Part shown: positions 62,725 to 64,000 of the stretch, piece after piece
Numbering within the stretch: position 1 is the first letter of the stretch
Layout of the letters: every line of letters starts with the position of its first letter
Assembly (NCBI RefSeq): GCF_020404405.1
Contig: NZ_JAIZDA010000001.1
Coordinates: forward strand, 1-64,000
Length of the DNA: 64,000 nucleotides
Direction: 5' to 3'
Origin: Novosphingobium sp. FKTRR1
GTDB lineage: Bacteria; Pseudomonadota; Alphaproteobacteria; Sphingomonadales; Sphingomonadaceae
Translations under genes and position numbers: made by a program
The notes under the pieces: model-generated
Told to the model about the DNA's origin: nothing
Databases searched by the model: none
The model's input: the letters and a program-made list of their open reading frames with translations, nothing else

Positions 62725-63657
62725 ATGGGCAAGGCGAGGATTCGACTGGGGCTGGTTGGCGTGGGCAAGATCGCCCGCGATCAGCATATTCCCGCTATCG
62801 GCGGAAATCAGCGATTCGATCTGGTCGCAACGGCGAGCAAGCATGACGGCGTGGACGGCCTGCCGCATCATCCTGACCTCCGTTCGCTGCTTGATGCCGG
62901 ACATGAACTCGACGCCATCGTGCTGTGCACCCCGCCCGCCGTCCGTTCCGAACTGGCACATCAGGCGCTCGACGCCGGACTGCACGTCTTTCTGGAAAAA
63001 CCACCTGCCGCCGCCTTGTCGCAAGTCGAGCGGCTGCGCCACGAGGCGGCAAGGGCGGGCTTGAGCCTGTTCACCAGTTGGCACTCGCGCGAAAGTCTGG
63101 CGGTCGATGCGGCAAAAGCCTGGCTGGCACAGCGGCAGATCGGCGCGGTGCGCATCGCCTGGCGCGAAAACGTGCGCGAATGGCATCCGGGGCAGGACTG
63201 GCTGCTGGCTGCAGGAGGATTCGGCGTGTTCGATCCGGCAATCAACGCGCTCTCGATACTGACCGCGATCATGCCCGGCGTGCTCGCGCTGGAGGCGGCC
63301 GACCTGCACGTACCCGCCAACCGCGCCATGCCGATGCGCGCGGCCATGACCCTCAGCCACGATGGCGCGCCCATCGTGCATTGCGATCTCGACATCCTGC
63401 ATGAAGGCCACCAGCAATGGGACATCGAGGTCGAGAGCGTCGATGGTTTGCTGACGCTTGGCGCTGGCGGCCACGTCCTGACCATCGCCGGTGACGCGCT
63501 GCCGCTGGCACCCAACCGCGAATATCCCCGGCTGTACGAGCGGTTCGCCACGCTCATCGATAGTGGCCGCAGCGAAGTCGATGCCCGCCCGCTGACGCTG
63601 GTTGCCGACGCGATGATGCTCGGCACCGTCCACCCCATTGCTCCGTTCGAGTTTTGA
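62725..63657 (+). CDS. D-galactose 1-dehydrogenase (Gfo/Idh family)
   Basis: 310 residues. RLGLVGVGKIARDQHIPAIG is the NAD(P) fold, CTPPAVRS and FLEKPPAAAL hold the Gfo/Idh EKP-type motif with its Lys. The whole protein resembles the D-galactose 1-dehydrogenases of Pseudomonas and rhizobia. It oxidises D-galactose to galactonolactone. The beta-galactosidase gene follows after 5 nt. Confidence 0.9.
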   Translation: MGKARIRLGLVGVGKIARDQHIPAIGGNQRFDLVATASKHDGVDGLPHHPDLRSLLDAGHELDAIVLCTPPAVRSELAHQALDAGLHVFLEKPPAAALSQVERLRHEAARAGLSLFTSWHSRESLAVDAAKAWLAQRQIGAVRIAWRENVREWHPGQDWLLAAGGFGVFDPAINALSILTAIMPGVLALEAADLHVPANRAMPMRAAMTLSHDGAPIVHCDLDILHEGHQQWDIEVESVDGLLTLGAGGHVLTIAGDALPLAPNREYPRLYERFATLIDSGRSEVDARPLTLVADAMMLGTVHPIAPFEF

Positions 63658-63662
63658 TCGCC

Positions 63663-64000
63663 ATGGACATGTTTGCAATCGACCGTCGCACCATGATCGG
63701 CACCAGCCTTGCAGGCTCGGCCGCGCTGATCGCAGGCAAGGCCCAGGCGGCAGCGGCGCTGGCCTCGCCGCAACAGGCTTCGCCCCGCAGGACCGAACTG
63801 CTGGCCGATGGCTGGCGATTCCATCTGGGCCATGCCGCCGATCCCGAACGGGATTTCGGCTGGGGCGCATGGCAGCGTACGTATGCCAAGCCCGGCTTCG
63901 ACACGACCGATGCGGGCAAGCCAGACTTCGACGACAGTGCATGGGCGCAAGTCACCGTGCCGCACGACTGGGCCAGCGATCTGCCCTACGCCCCGCCCGC
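63663..64000 (+). CDS. GH2 beta-galactosidase, N-terminal part (cut by window edge)
   Basis: The first 112 residues of a larger protein. A twin-arginine-like signal (DRRTMIGTSLAGSAALIAG) starts it, suggesting Tat export. Then TELLADGWRFHLG and FDDSAWAQVTVPHDWA match the N-terminal sugar-binding domain of GH2 enzymes. It would cut beta-galactosides outside the cytoplasm and feed galactose to the cluster. The catalytic domain lies beyond the window, so beta-galactosidase is the likely but not proven activity. Confidence 0.85.
   Translation, partial: MDMFAIDRRTMIGTSLAGSAALIAGKAQAAAALASPQQASPRRTELLADGWRFHLGHAADPERDFGWGAWQRTYAKPGFDTTDAGKPDFDDSAWAQVTVPHDWASDLPYAPP

Noticed and set aside
63663..64000. 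Short beta-galactosidase considered as a truncated pseudogene
   Set aside because: The frame is open to the last base of the window, so it is cut by the window edge, not broken.

Overview
The window is a GC-rich, densely coded stretch of bacterial chromosome. Gene content and order point to an alphaproteobacterium of the order Sphingomonadales, probably near Novosphingobium. The main clues are the PhaR-type PHA regulator, the zapA-6S RNA-formate ligase arrangement, a large TonB receptor, the branched-chain E1alpha/E1beta/E2 operon, several GTG/TTG starts and many 1-8 nt overlaps between genes. The genus is an inference from gene style; no rRNA is present to confirm it.

Layout. 1-200: edge of a probable insertion sequence. 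197-8390: one minus-strand run for cell wall and housekeeping (lytic transglycosylase, RlpA-like, DacA, Tmk, HolB delta', MetRS, TatD, PhnP-like hydrolase, a small membrane protein). 8537-10686: tRNA-Ser, a small conserved protein and an RTX serralysin-type metalloprotease. 10830-13664: lipoamide dehydrogenase and pyruvate dehydrogenase E2, then a universal stress protein preceded by an odd cysteine-rich small ORF. 14423-25720: RNase R, an M28 peptidase, a short archaeal/eukaryal-type ProRS, PhaR, alanine racemase, an MHS-type transporter, a degenerate Fe-S scaffold protein, CvpA and RadA. 25777-32327: M20 peptidase, then a xylose locus (galM, LacI regulator, xylB, xylA) with a LacI-type operator. 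32426-36570: tRNA-Leu, IMPase, EF-P and an OPT transporter. 36655-43032: thiE and a tkt-gap-pgk-fba central-carbon cluster read leftwards. 43289-44954: coiled-coil protein, ZapA, 6S RNA, 5-formyl-THF cyclo-ligase and a DUF2842-like protein. 45038-45257: two identical tRNA-Asp genes. 45956-46428: a repeat-rich, gene-poor stretch holding a 31-bp inverted repeat pair. 46429-51180: branched-chain ketoacid dehydrogenase E1alpha/E1beta/E2 and ThyA. 51348-55912: tRNA-Pro, an MpaB/Lcp-like (DUF2236) oxygenase, its divergent TetR regulator and a TonB receptor. 55970-64000: a De Ley-Doudoroff D-galactose cluster.

How the parts work together. The right end encodes a full route from beta-galactoside to pyruvate plus glyceraldehyde-3-phosphate: exported GH2 beta-galactosidase (cut by the window edge), a sodium/sugar symporter, Gfo/Idh-type galactose dehydrogenase, SMP-30 lactonase, an IlvD/Edd-type sugar-acid dehydratase, 2-keto-3-deoxygalactonate kinase and the phosphogalactonate aldolase, with a FadR/GntR regulator. 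Glyceraldehyde-3-phosphate would then feed the gap-pgk part of the central-carbon cluster, and xylulose-5-phosphate from xylAB would enter tkt. The most system-like unexplained unit is the TetR/DUF2236/TonB trio. A TATCA-n2-TGATA operator occurs twice between tetR and the oxygenase gene and once before the receptor gene, suggesting one regulon for uptake and oxidation of an unknown substrate.
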